Shown: one piece after another, positions 45,807 through 53,868 of the stretch
Numbering within the stretch: position 1 is the first letter of the stretch
How the letters are laid out: every line of letters starts with the position of its first letter
Source: Kaistella yonginensis
GTDB taxonomy: Bacteria > Bacteroidota > Bacteroidia > Flavobacteriales > Weeksellaceae
Direction of reading: 5' to 3'
Length of the DNA stretch: 64,000 nucleotides
Assembly (NCBI RefSeq): GCF_030409525.1
Contig: NZ_JAUFQB010000020.1
Span: forward strand, 1-64,000
The notes under the pieces: generated by a model
What the model was told of the DNA's origin: nothing
Seen by the model: only the letters and a program-made list of their open reading frames with translations
The model's database searches: none
Made by a program: the position numbers and the translations under genes

Positions 45807-47276
45807 ATGGCAAGCGACAGTGATTTTATAAAAACCATTTTTGGATTGAAAATGAAGCAGTTTCGGCAAAAGAAAAGTTTCTCTCTGCAGGATTTGGCGA
45901 CGATTACCGGTGTTTCAAAATCTTATTTGAATGAAATTGAAAATGGTAAAAAGTATCCGAAACATGATAAAATCGCTCAACTTGCAACGGCTTTAAATTG
46001 TTCTTATGATGATTTGGTTTCCACCAAACTTGACAAAAGTTTAGCGCCCATTACCGAGATTTTACAGTCTGATTTTTTTAAAGAAATCCCACTTGATCTT
46101 TTTGGCATTAACAAGAATAATCTGATCAGCATTATCAGTGAGGCACCGAAAAAGGTGACCGCTTTTATCAATACTTTGATTGAAATTTCGAAGAATTATA
46201 ACCTGAGCAAAGAGCGGTTTTATTTTGCGGTGATCCGAAGTTTTCAGGAATTGCATGATAATTACTTTCCCGAAATCGAAGAGAAAGCAAAGCGTTATAT
46301 CGAAGAAAATAAGCTGTCTGAAAAACCTCATTCCGCGGAATTCCAGAAGATATTAGAAAATCAATTTCAGTATAAAATTCGGTCTTTGGATTTGGAACAA
46401 TACGGTGCGTCCGGAAAATTACGCTCGCTATTTATTCCAGAAAAGAAACTGCTTTTATTAAATGAACTTTTAGATGAAGATCAAAAAACCTTTATCCTCG
46501 CGAAAGAAATTGCATTTACAAATTTAAATCTTAATCCTCGTCCGAACACCTATTCTTGGTTAGATTTTACAAGTTTTGAGGAACTTTTAAATAATTATTA
46601 TGCGGCCTATTTTGCCGGATCGTTGTTGATTCGGAAGGAAACTTTAACACAAAGGCTGAGTGATTTTTTCCAAAATGACCAGTGGAATCCTATCCTTTTT
46701 GAAAATTTAATTGAAGAATTTACCAATTCACCGGAAACATTTTATTACCGATTGACCAATATTTTACCACAAGAATTGGGAATTAAAGATTTGTTTTATC
46801 TTTGTTTTACGAAGAAAAAACATTCAGATAAAATTCAGATTTTAAAGGAATTACACCTTAATCAACAACAAGCTCCGCACGCAAATTCAACGAGTGAACA
46901 TTATTGCCGACGTTGGATTGCGGTGAAAAACTTAAGCAATCTAAAGGAAAATGAAAAGCTCACCGAAGCGCAAATTTCTCATTATAAAGATACTGGATTA
47001 ACCTATTTGGTCATTTCTACCTCGCAGAAAAATCCATTTTCTGATGGAACCAACCGTAGTTATTGCATCGGAATTCTATTAAATTCAACTGCAATAAAGA
47101 AAATTAAATTCGCGAAAAGCGACCAAATTAAAACGGTTTCTGTTGGCGTAACGTGTGAGTTTTGCAGTATTGCTGACTGTGAAGTTCGACAAGCACCACC
47201 TTCGCGACTTGAAAAACAGATCTTTAATGAGAATATGAAGCGTTCAATTCAGATTATACGGAAGGAAGTGCTTTAG
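45807..47276 (+). CDS. XRE-family ScfR/RamB-type transcriptional regulator of the glyoxylate shunt
   Basis: 489 residues: N-terminal Cro/CI helix-turn-helix (KQFRQKKSFSLQDLATITGV, about 15-68, with ITGVSKSYLNEIENG recognition helix), a degenerate ImmA/IrrE-type region in the middle, and the C-terminal cysteine cluster CEFCSIADCEVRQAPPS (Cys450, 453, 458) typical of short-chain fatty acyl regulators. In Corynebacterium RamB, of the same family, represses aceA and aceB. Divergent from aceB across two candidate operators, so a role in acetate control of the shunt is the obvious inference. Confidence 0.88.
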   Translation: MASDSDFIKTIFGLKMKQFRQKKSFSLQDLATITGVSKSYLNEIENGKKYPKHDKIAQLATALNCSYDDLVSTKLDKSLAPITEILQSDFFKEIPLDLFGINKNNLISIISEAPKKVTAFINTLIEISKNYNLSKERFYFAVIRSFQELHDNYFPEIEEKAKRYIEENKLSEKPHSAEFQKILENQFQYKIRSLDLEQYGASGKLRSLFIPEKKLLLLNELLDEDQKTFILAKEIAFTNLNLNPRPNTYSWLDFTSFEELLNNYYAAYFAGSLLIRKETLTQRLSDFFQNDQWNPILFENLIEEFTNSPETFYYRLTNILPQELGIKDLFYLCFTKKKHSDKIQILKELHLNQQQAPHANSTSEHYCRRWIAVKNLSNLKENEKLTEAQISHYKDTGLTYLVISTSQKNPFSDGTNRSYCIGILLNSTAIKKIKFAKSDQIKTVSVGVTCEFCSIADCEVRQAPPSRLEKQIFNENMKRSIQIIRKEVL

Positions 47277-47402
47277 AATTTAGAGTCATTTTTTTAGCAT
47301 AAAGTCACAAAAGATTGCGGGAGAACTATTTTTTTGTTCACAAAGGAAAATTTACAGATTTTTAAATTAATAGTACTACGGTCTTTCATTTGTAATTTTT
47401 AG

Positions 47403-47432
47403 CAACAAAGACTTTTATGTCTTTGTTGTTTT
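47403..47432 (+). terminator. Hairpin with T-run after the regulator gene
   Basis: CAACAAAGAC (47403-47412) pairs perfectly with GTCTTTGTTG (47419-47428), then TTTT. Probable terminator of the regulator, 126 bases after its stop; the DNA between holds nothing recognised. Confidence 0.75.
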
Positions 47433-47471
47433 ACGAAAACTAATGTGTAACTTTCACTAAACAAATGCAAT

Positions 47472-48125
47472 ATGTTTTTGGTGGATTTACTTTTCCCGAA
47501 TCGCTGTTTAGAATGCAACCGAATTATACAGGCGGATGAAGTGGTTTGTGAGCTGTGTTTTAATCAGATTCATTTTACGCATCACCATTATTCAGAAAGC
47601 AATCTTTTAAGCGAAAAATGCCGATTGCTTTTTCCACTCCAGTATGCTTTTGCTTTGATGCAGTTTGAAGAAGAAAGTACCAGTCAAAAGATTATTCACC
47701 AACTAAAATACGGAAGTCGGGAAAAAATCGGGAAAATTATAGCGAAGTGGACTTTGGAAAAAATAGATTTCAACTCCTTACATATCGACCTTTTGGTGAC
47801 TGTTCCGCTTCATCCTAAAAAAGAGAAAGAACGGGGTTATAATCAACTGCATCTTTTTGCAGATTCGCTTTCAAAAGAACTTAAAATCCCAAGCGACCAC
47901 ACTTTAATCAAAAGAAATTTCTACAAAAAAGCCCAGGCAAAAAAAAGCAGAGCGCAACGGATTTTTAACGAAAATTTATTCTCCATCACCAATGAAATTA
48001 CAAATCAGCACATTCTATTGATTGATGATGTTTTCACCACCGGCAACACCATGAACGCCGTTGCTTGGGAAATTTTAAAATCGGGAAACAACCAAGTGAG
48101 TGTTTTGGTCATGGCGATGGATTAA
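47472..48125 (+). CDS. comF: ComF family protein (phosphoribosyltransferase fold)
   Basis: 217 residues with the N-terminal double zinc finger (FPNRCLECNRII and DEVVCELCFNQI) and the C-terminal PRTase domain with PRPP loop LLIDDVFTTGNTMNAV. ComF relatives (GntX) are linked to competence and utilisation of DNA. KKEKERGYNQLHLFADSLS is the typical middle motif. Single gene ending at a bidirectional terminator. Confidence 0.92.
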   Translation: MFLVDLLFPNRCLECNRIIQADEVVCELCFNQIHFTHHHYSESNLLSEKCRLLFPLQYAFALMQFEEESTSQKIIHQLKYGSREKIGKIIAKWTLEKIDFNSLHIDLLVTVPLHPKKEKERGYNQLHLFADSLSKELKIPSDHTLIKRNFYKKAQAKKSRAQRIFNENLFSITNEITNQHILLIDDVFTTGNTMNAVAWEILKSGNNQVSVLVMAMD

Positions 48126-48128
48126 TTT

Positions 48129-48153
48129 TTAGATGTTAAATGTTAGATGTTAA
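48129..48153. repeat. Short direct repeat TTAGATGTTAA
   Basis: TTAGATGTTAA occurs twice at 14-base spacing just after the comF stop, resembling the short tandem units upstream of upp and aceA. Confidence 0.5.
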
Positions 48154-48163
48154 TAATTTCTAC

Positions 48164-48198
48164 AAAAAAAATATCCCTCTGAAAAGAAGGATATTTTT
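48164..48198. terminator. Bidirectional intrinsic terminator
   Basis: AAAAATATCC (48167-48176) pairs with GGATATTTTT (48189-48198), A-run and T-run outside. Shared by comF (+) and upp (-). Confidence 0.88.
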
Positions 48199-48215
48199 GT
48201 ATTTTAAAATTGTCG

Positions 48216-48866
48216 CTATCTCTGCAATTTTTCGCCGTAGGACAAATCACCGGCATCGCCTAAACCTGGTGTGATGTAGCCTTTTGAAGTGAGTTTCTCA
48301 TCGATAACGCCGACCCAGATTTTTGCTTCTGGATATGCTTTTTGAATGGTGTCTACACCTTGTTGCGAAGCAATCGCTGCGACAATATGAAGTTGTGTAG
48401 GTTTTCCGTGATTGAGTAAATCTTTGATGGCTTCTATTAAACTTGCACCAGTTGCCAACATTGGATCCGCCACGATTAAAGGTCTTCCATCGATGCTTGG
48501 ACATGTCAAATATTCCTGTTTGATGGAGAAATAATCGTTGGCATCATGCTTTCGGTAGGCAGCGACGAAACCACAATCCGCTTTGTCGAGATAATTTAAA
48601 ATCCCTTGAAACAAAGGAACTCCCGCTCTTAGAATCGTCGTAATTACAGGTTGTATTGCAACTTCTTTCACTTTAATTTGATCTAAAGGCGTGGTGATTT
48701 CAATTTCTTCAGTTTCAAAACCTTTGCTGATTTCAAAGGCGGCAATTTCGCCGATACGTTCCATATTTCGGCGGAATCTTAATCGGTCAGTTTGAATCTC
48801 TACATTTCGTAGTTCATTAATCCAAGTGTTAACTAAAGAGAATTGGTTGGAAAGAATTGTAATCAT
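48216..48866 (-). CDS. upp: Uracil phosphoribosyltransferase
   Basis: Pyrimidine salvage enzyme making UMP from uracil and PRPP. 216 residues with the PRPP-binding loop LIVADPMLATGASLIEA and the uracil-contact C-terminal GDAGDLSYGEK. Features are complete. Upstream, a short tandem array of GATGTGATGATTT-like units (48872-48905) precedes the start. Confidence 0.96.
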   Translation of the reverse strand: MITILSNQFSLVNTWINELRNVEIQTDRLRFRRNMERIGEIAAFEISKGFETEEIEITTPLDQIKVKEVAIQPVITTILRAGVPLFQGILNYLDKADCGFVAAYRKHDANDYFSIKQEYLTCPSIDGRPLIVADPMLATGASLIEAIKDLLNHGKPTQLHIVAAIASQQGVDTIQKAYPEAKIWVGVIDEKLTSKGYITPGLGDAGDLSYGEKLQR

Positions 48867-48871
48867 AATAT

Positions 48872-48905
48872 TGATGTGATGATTTTAGATGTGATGATGC
48901 GACGA
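48872..48905. repeat. Short tandem repeat upstream of upp
   Basis: GATGTGATGATTTTA then GATGTGATGATGCGACGA: two and a half imperfect copies of a GATGTGATGAT unit directly before upp. Confidence 0.55.
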
Positions 48906-48922
48906 TATTAAATATCTGTAAC

Positions 48923-49218
48923 TTATTTATTAATTTTCGAAGGAGTGATGATTTTTGACAAAAGCTTCTGAATACGCAACAATGAGATTTTCAAATTTTA
49001 ATTAAAAGGATAACTTGATGATTTTTCACACCGCAAAAGCCTATACTCAGTCTTCTTAGCTACCTTATGCGCAATTTTTAATTGACGAATAAATCCGCTC
49101 TGCTTTCCGCACTTTGAGACTCAAAAAAATTTGGGCCTATAGAAGTTCCAGATTTCAATAATTGATTTGCAATTACAAATTTTCTTTTACGCTCCAAAAT
49201 TTCTTTTCTCTTTTCCAT
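48923..49218 (-). pseudogene. Decayed four-helix-bundle protein gene (23S rRNA intervening-sequence protein type)
   Basis: Translating the minus strand in three successive frames gives FVIANQLLKSGTSIGPNFFE then SQSAESRADLFVN (ATG at 49218, stop at 49078), QLKIAHKVAKKTEYRLLRCE (stop at 48998) and NLKISLLRIQKLLSKIITPS (stop at 48923). Joined, they match the four-helix-bundle family signature (KQLLrSGTSIGANveEA ... KLsIAyKEArETeYWLrLL). The full-length gene would be about 115-120 codons, so two frameshifts and a lost N terminus are needed. This explains most of the 410-bp gap between upp and der. Confidence 0.75.
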
Positions 49219-49277
49219 TTGTCTTCGTTTAATAATTAAATCAGCAAATTAACAAATCGACCCCTCATCAAATCAAC

Positions 49278-50585
49278 TTATTTTTGTCTAAAATAAATTT
49301 CAATAGGAACTCCGGTAAATCCGAAATGCTTTCGAAGTTGGTTTTCCGTAAATCTCTTGTATGCTTCTTTCACATATTGCGGTAAATTACAGAAGAATAC
49401 AAACTGTGGACTTGGCGTTGGCAATTGTACACAATATTTTATTTTAACATATTTCCCTTTCAAGGCTGGCGGTGGCGTCTGCTCAAAAACAGGCAGCATA
49501 ATCTCATTCAACTTAGAAGTTTTAATTTTCTTCGCTCTGTTTTGGTATACCTCCATGGCAACTTCTACGGTTTTCAGAATTCTCTGTTTTGTTAAAGCCG
49601 ATATGAATAGAATTGGAATATCGGTAAACTGACCAATTTTTTCTTTAATTCTCGCTTCAAAATCACGGGTTGTATTGGTTTCTTTCTCAACCAAATCCCA
49701 CTTGTTCACCACGATTACAATTCCTTTTCTGTTTTTCTGAGCCAGTCCGAAAATATTCATATCCTGAGATTCCCATCCTAACGTAGCATCAACCATGATA
49801 ATCACAATATCAGAGTACTCAATAGAACGAACAGATCGCATAACCGAATAAAATTCTAAATCTTCTTTTACTTTGGCTTTACGACGCATTCCTGCGGTAT
49901 CAACTAAAACAAACTCGTGACCGAATTTATTGTATAAAGTTTGAATTGAATCGCGGGTTGTGCCAGCAACATCGGTTACAATATTTTGTTCCTTGTCTAA
50001 AAGAGCGTTGGTTAAAGTAGATTTTCCTACGTTTGGTCTTCCTGCAATAGTGATTTTTGGTAAACCTTCGAAAGGATCTTTGTACTCGGTTGTGGGGAAA
50101 TCCTTAACGATATCATCGAGCAACTCTCCGGTTCCGGAACCTGTTGCAGAAGACATGGTGTAATATTTTGGAATTCCTAACTGGTAGAATTCAGTTGCAG
50201 CCAATTCTTCTTTTGCAGAATCTGCTTTGTTAACTACGATGTACACTGGCTTATTCGAACGACGTAACATTTCGTGAATTTCAATATCGGTATCTGTTAA
50301 ACCCTCAGCAACATTAAGCATAAAGATGATTGACGTGGCTTCGTCAACGGCTAGTTCAACCTGTTTGATAATTTCTCCTTGAAATGCATCTTCTGTATCA
50401 ACCTCATAACCCCCAGTATCTATGACGGTAAATTCAACTCCATTCCAATCAGATTTTCCGTAGTGACGGTCCCTGGTAACTCCGGCGGTTGAATCTACGA
50501 TGGCTTCTCTTCTTTCGAGAAAACGGTTAAAAAGGGTGGATTTCCCAACATTGGGACGTCCTACTATGGCGACAATATTCGACAT
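49278..50585 (-). CDS. der: GTPase Der (EngA)
   Basis: Ribosome assembly GTPase with two tandem G domains. First: GRPNVGKSTLFNRFLERR (8-25), DTGGYEV, NKAD. Second: GRPNVGKSTLTNALLDKEQ (about 182-200), VDTAGMRRKAKV and NKWDLVEKE. Then a KH-like domain ending GFTGVPIEIYFRQK. 435 residues is normal. Promoter TATCTTTG and a small hairpin lie in the leader. Confidence 0.97.
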   Translation of the reverse strand: MSNIVAIVGRPNVGKSTLFNRFLERREAIVDSTAGVTRDRHYGKSDWNGVEFTVIDTGGYEVDTEDAFQGEIIKQVELAVDEATSIIFMLNVAEGLTDTDIEIHEMLRRSNKPVYIVVNKADSAKEELAATEFYQLGIPKYYTMSSATGSGTGELLDDIVKDFPTTEYKDPFEGLPKITIAGRPNVGKSTLTNALLDKEQNIVTDVAGTTRDSIQTLYNKFGHEFVLVDTAGMRRKAKVKEDLEFYSVMRSVRSIEYSDIVIIMVDATLGWESQDMNIFGLAQKNRKGIVIVVNKWDLVEKETNTTRDFEARIKEKIGQFTDIPILFISALTKQRILKTVEVAMEVYQNRAKKIKTSKLNEIMLPVFEQTPPPALKGKYVKIKYCVQLPTPSPQFVFFCNLPQYVKEAYKRFTENQLRKHFGFTGVPIEIYFRQK

Positions 50586-50651
50586 AAAATTTTATTTAAT
50601 AATGATATTATTAATGGGTTACTCGAACTTTTCGAGCACAAAAATTTTTTG

Positions 50652-50659
50652 CAAAGATA
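50652..50659 (-). promoter_or_regulatory. -7 element of der
   Basis: TATCTTTG on the minus strand, 66 bases before the ATG. The leader contains CTCGAA-CTT-TTCGAG (50622-50636), a small hairpin. Confidence 0.45.
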
Positions 50660-50777
50660 GTTTATTTTCCTCTTTGATTATTCATCCTAATATTTGTAAC
50701 TTTCCAGTTGGTTTAATCACTTATTATAGTACATTAAATTAAGCCCATTTAAAAACTAACAATCAAAATCTAAAATT

Positions 50778-51329
50778 ATGGTTTCATTAATTATCCTGGC
50801 AGTAATTGCCGTCTTATTTTTTTACGGAATTTCAATCTACAATCGCTTGGTAAAATTACGAACGATGGTACAGGAAGCATGGAGCAGCATCGATGTAATG
50901 TTGAAAAAAAGACACGACTTAATTCCAAATTTAGTAGAAACAGTAAAAGGGTATGCAACTCACGAGCGAGAAACTTTTGAAAGCGTGACCAGAGCTAGAG
51001 CTGCCGCCATGAATGCAGATGGTATTCAGGAAAAAGAAGCAGCAGAAAAAAATCTGAATCAAGCAATGATGAATCTAAATGCTGTTGCCGAGCAATATCC
51101 TGATTTAAAAGCCAATACCAATTTCCTACAACTGCAGGGAGAGCTTTCAGCGCTGGAAGGCGATATTGAAAAATCGAGAAGGTACTATAATGGCACCGTT
51201 CGCGAAAATAATATTTTGGTGGAAACATTCCCCAGCAATATCCTTGCAAACATGTTCAAATTTACTAAATCTGCATTTTTCGAATTGGATAACATCGCTG
51301 AGCGAGCGGTTCCGAGTATAAAATTCTAA
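50778..51329 (+). CDS. LemA family protein
   Basis: 183 residues: N-terminal membrane anchor ([19 protein letters not shown]), then the LemA helical domain with characteristic [20 protein letters not shown] and [21 protein letters not shown]-type segment ([20 protein letters not shown]) and [12 protein letters not shown] near the end. LemA proteins are of unknown function, often paired with TPM or DUF2207 partners. The next gene starts 4 bases after the stop, so they form an operon. Confidence 0.93.
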   Translation: [183 protein letters not shown]

Positions 51330-51333
51330 CCGA

Positions 51334-53259
51334 ATGAAACGGCTGTTGATAGGGTTTTTCCTGCTGGTTTTCAGTATTGGATTTACACAGGATGTGAATT
51401 CTAGCGGTTCTGAAATGCCCAATTATGAACATATTTTATCTTTCCATTCAGATATCGTCATTTCGAAAGATGCTGAAACGACGATTACCGAAAAAATCAA
51501 GGTGTATGCAGAAGGCTTGAATATCAAAAGAGGAATTTTTCGCTCACTTCCTCTGTGGCGGAATGTTAATGGAAAGAAAATAAGAATTAAGTACGAGGTA
51601 ATTTCGGTGCTGAAAAATGGCGCTAAAGAAGAATATCATACCGAAAACACCAATGCTGATTACGCCATTTATTTCGGGAGTAAGGATCTTATTCTTAATC
51701 CTGGTGTTTATGAATATGAACTGACTTATAAAACATCTGATCAAATTGGATTTTTTAAAGATTATGATGAATTTTACTGGAATGTCAACGGAACCTTATG
51801 GAATTTTCCGGTCGATCAGATTTCAGCGAAAGTAACCTTACCCGAAAACGCAGAAATCACGCAGAAATCTTGCTATACCGGCAGTTACGGCGCAAACACC
51901 TCCAATTGTACCGGTACGGCCTTGTCTAAAAACACGATTGAATGGGCTGCAAAAAATTTAGGGTCTAATGAAGGACTAACCATCGCTGTTGGTTTTAAAA
52001 AAGGAATTTTCACTCCGCCACCGCCACCGGGACTCTTAGAAAAATACGGAATTTTGGCGGTATTAATCACCGCAATTCTCGGTTTGTTCGGTTATTTTTA
52101 TTCTAGTTGGCAGAAATACGGGATTGATCCACAAAAACCAGTGGTTTATCCGCAGTTTAATTCACCGAAGGATTTATCACCGGCTTCTTTGGGGTATTTA
52201 GACAATGAGTATTATTCTGAAAAGATGATTACCGCAGCGATTGTCAGTTTGGCTGTTAAAGGTTTTATTAAAATCATTGAAGATGACAAACGAATTTTAG
52301 GAATTTTCGGTGGTAAAGAATATACTTTAGAAAAAATCAAAGAGCAAGATCAAACTTTGCCCAAAGAAGAAATTAACCTGATGAATAAATTGTTTTCAAA
52401 CCAATCAACCACGGTTTCTTTTGATGGAAAATACAATTCAAAAATTGAATATGCAGTTAATGATTTCAAGGCAAGTTTAAGATTTCAGCACGATGGTTTC
52501 TTGAAAAAGGGAAATAATTCCACCAAACTCATTCTTCCAATTTTAATTATTTTATTGCTTTATATCGGTGGATTGTATTTAAGTTATCAACTTTCCTATA
52601 ACGAAACCTACTTTGGAATTGGGATCGGTCTGTTTATCGTCCTTACCGTAACGTCAATTATCTTTTCTTTGGCATTTGCGAGGTACAAGTGGATCAGATG
52701 GTTATATGGCCTTTTTGCGATAGGATTAATCATACTTTTTATTGCCATAGCCACTTTAGACAACCCTATACAAGAGAATCTTAATTTCTATGCCTGTTTT
52801 AGTTTTTTGATTTTATCCTCCATCGGGATGGTTCTTTACCAATATCTTATCAAACAACCAACGCCAGAAAAACTAGAAACCCAATCACTTATTGAAGGGT
52901 TTAGAATGTATTTAGGAACCGCAGAAGAAAAAACTTTGCAATTTCACAATCCACCCAAAATGACTCCACAGGTTTTTGAGGCCATGTTGCCGTATGCCAT
53001 GGTTTTAGGCGTTGATAAAATTTGGGGAGAAAAATTTCAAAGCATGTTGAAAGCCTCTTCGCTGGCAAACCAACAGTACCATTCTAACTGGTATGTAGGC
53101 GGTTCGATGATGAACATGAATTTCGCCAATACCTTAACCTCATCACTCTCACAATCCATTGCGAGTTCATCAACCCAGCCTTCCAGTTCCGGAAGTGGCT
53201 CTGGTGGTGGCGGATTCTCCGGCGGCGGCGGCGGCGGTGGCGGTGGCGGTGGCTGGTAA
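51334..53259 (+). CDS. DUF2207 domain-containing membrane protein with poly-Gly tail
   Basis: 641 residues: signal peptide (MKRLLIGFFLLVFSIGFTQ), extracytoplasmic DUF2207 domain (about 30-225), one membrane segment at about 238-256, a cytoplasmic stretch, three more membrane segments around 405-510, and a second domain. The C terminus is low-complexity, with Ser/Gly then FSGGGGGGGGGGGW. Such GGG...W tails are typical of this family. Second gene of the lemA operon. Confidence 0.92.
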   Translation: MKRLLIGFFLLVFSIGFTQDVNSSGSEMPNYEHILSFHSDIVISKDAETTITEKIKVYAEGLNIKRGIFRSLPLWRNVNGKKIRIKYEVISVLKNGAKEEYHTENTNADYAIYFGSKDLILNPGVYEYELTYKTSDQIGFFKDYDEFYWNVNGTLWNFPVDQISAKVTLPENAEITQKSCYTGSYGANTSNCTGTALSKNTIEWAAKNLGSNEGLTIAVGFKKGIFTPPPPPGLLEKYGILAVLITAILGLFGYFYSSWQKYGIDPQKPVVYPQFNSPKDLSPASLGYLDNEYYSEKMITAAIVSLAVKGFIKIIEDDKRILGIFGGKEYTLEKIKEQDQTLPKEEINLMNKLFSNQSTTVSFDGKYNSKIEYAVNDFKASLRFQHDGFLKKGNNSTKLILPILIILLLYIGGLYLSYQLSYNETYFGIGIGLFIVLTVTSIIFSLAFARYKWIRWLYGLFAIGLIILFIAIATLDNPIQENLNFYACFSFLILSSIGMVLYQYLIKQPTPEKLETQSLIEGFRMYLGTAEEKTLQFHNPPKMTPQVFEAMLPYAMVLGVDKIWGEKFQSMLKASSLANQQYHSNWYVGGSMMNMNFANTLTSSLSQSIASSSTQPSSSGSGSGGGGFSGGGGGGGGGGGW

Positions 53260-53262
53260 ACC

Positions 53263-53296
53263 TAAAAACGTTCTGAAAAATTTCAGAACGTTTTTT
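53263..53296. terminator. Intrinsic terminator after the lemA operon
   Basis: AAAACGTTCTGAAA pairs with TTTCAGAACGTTTT (to about 53294), followed by T. Positions of the first arm are approximate. Also serves the convergent GlsB-like gene. Confidence 0.88.
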
Positions 53297-53336
53297 ATTT
53301 TCAAGCTTAAAGCTTCATTCAAAGAGTAAAAATACA

Positions 53337-53579
53337 TTATACTTTTCCCCGCGTAAATAAATTAACCACTGCCAACAAAACAATTGCACCAAGGGTTCCG
53401 GTTAAGATTTCACCGACTACGCCATCGCCAAGTCTGCCTCCTAATAACCAATATCCGATAGCACCACCTACGATACCAACGATAATATTTCCGATTAATC
53501 CAAGACTTCCGCCTTTAAAGATTTGTGCACCTAACCAACCTGCTATTGCACCGATAATTAATGTCCATAAAATTCCCAT
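53337..53579 (-). CDS. GlsB/YeaQ/YmgE family membrane protein
   Basis: 80-residue protein with three hydrophobic segments and glycine repeats (IIGAIAGWLGAQIFKGGSLG, IVGIVGGAIGYWLLGG, LGAIVLLAVVNLF). Matches the transglycosylase-associated protein family, often induced under stress; function not established. Own TAAATTTG promoter. Confidence 0.92.
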   Translation of the reverse strand: MGILWTLIIGAIAGWLGAQIFKGGSLGLIGNIIVGIVGGAIGYWLLGGRLGDGVVGEILTGTLGAIVLLAVVNLFTRGKV

Positions 53580-53628
53580 AATGTTAAAATTTTAATGTTA
53601 ATAAATAGTTTACATTAATTTTCAGAAC

Positions 53629-53636
53629 CAAATTTA
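53629..53636 (-). promoter_or_regulatory. -7 element of the GlsB-like gene
   Basis: TAAATTTG on the minus strand, 49 bases before the ATG. Confidence 0.45.
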
Positions 53637-53792
53637 TGCCGAAATTATTTATTTAGAAATTTTATTACAAAGGTATAAGTAACTTTTTAAGGAGTCGTAG
53701 CGTTGTTTTCTTAAAAAAAATCTAACCATTGGCTATTCTTATCGATCATGTTTCCGCCAAATTCGTCACCATTTAAACTTAAGAAATTTCCG

Positions 53793-53800
53793 TATATTTG
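53793..53800 (+). promoter_or_regulatory. -7 element of pnp
   Basis: TATATTTG, 68 bases before the ATG at 53869. Confidence 0.5.
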
Positions 53801-53832
53801 CCCTCGAAAATTTAAATACATTAAATAATAAC

Positions 53833-53850
53833 GCACTCAATACGGAGTGC
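53833..53850 (+). promoter_or_regulatory. Leader hairpin before pnp
   Basis: GCACTC (53833-53838) pairs with GAGTGC (53845-53850) around AATACG in the pnp leader. pnp is known in enterics to autoregulate through its leader; whether this hairpin does so here is not known. Confidence 0.35.
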
Positions 53851-53868
53851 CAAAGACGATCAAATTTT

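Noticed and set aside
53200-53258. GGC/GGT-rich tract as a repeat or frameshift artefact
   Set aside because: It encodes the Gly-rich tail ending in W that is normal for DUF2207 proteins.
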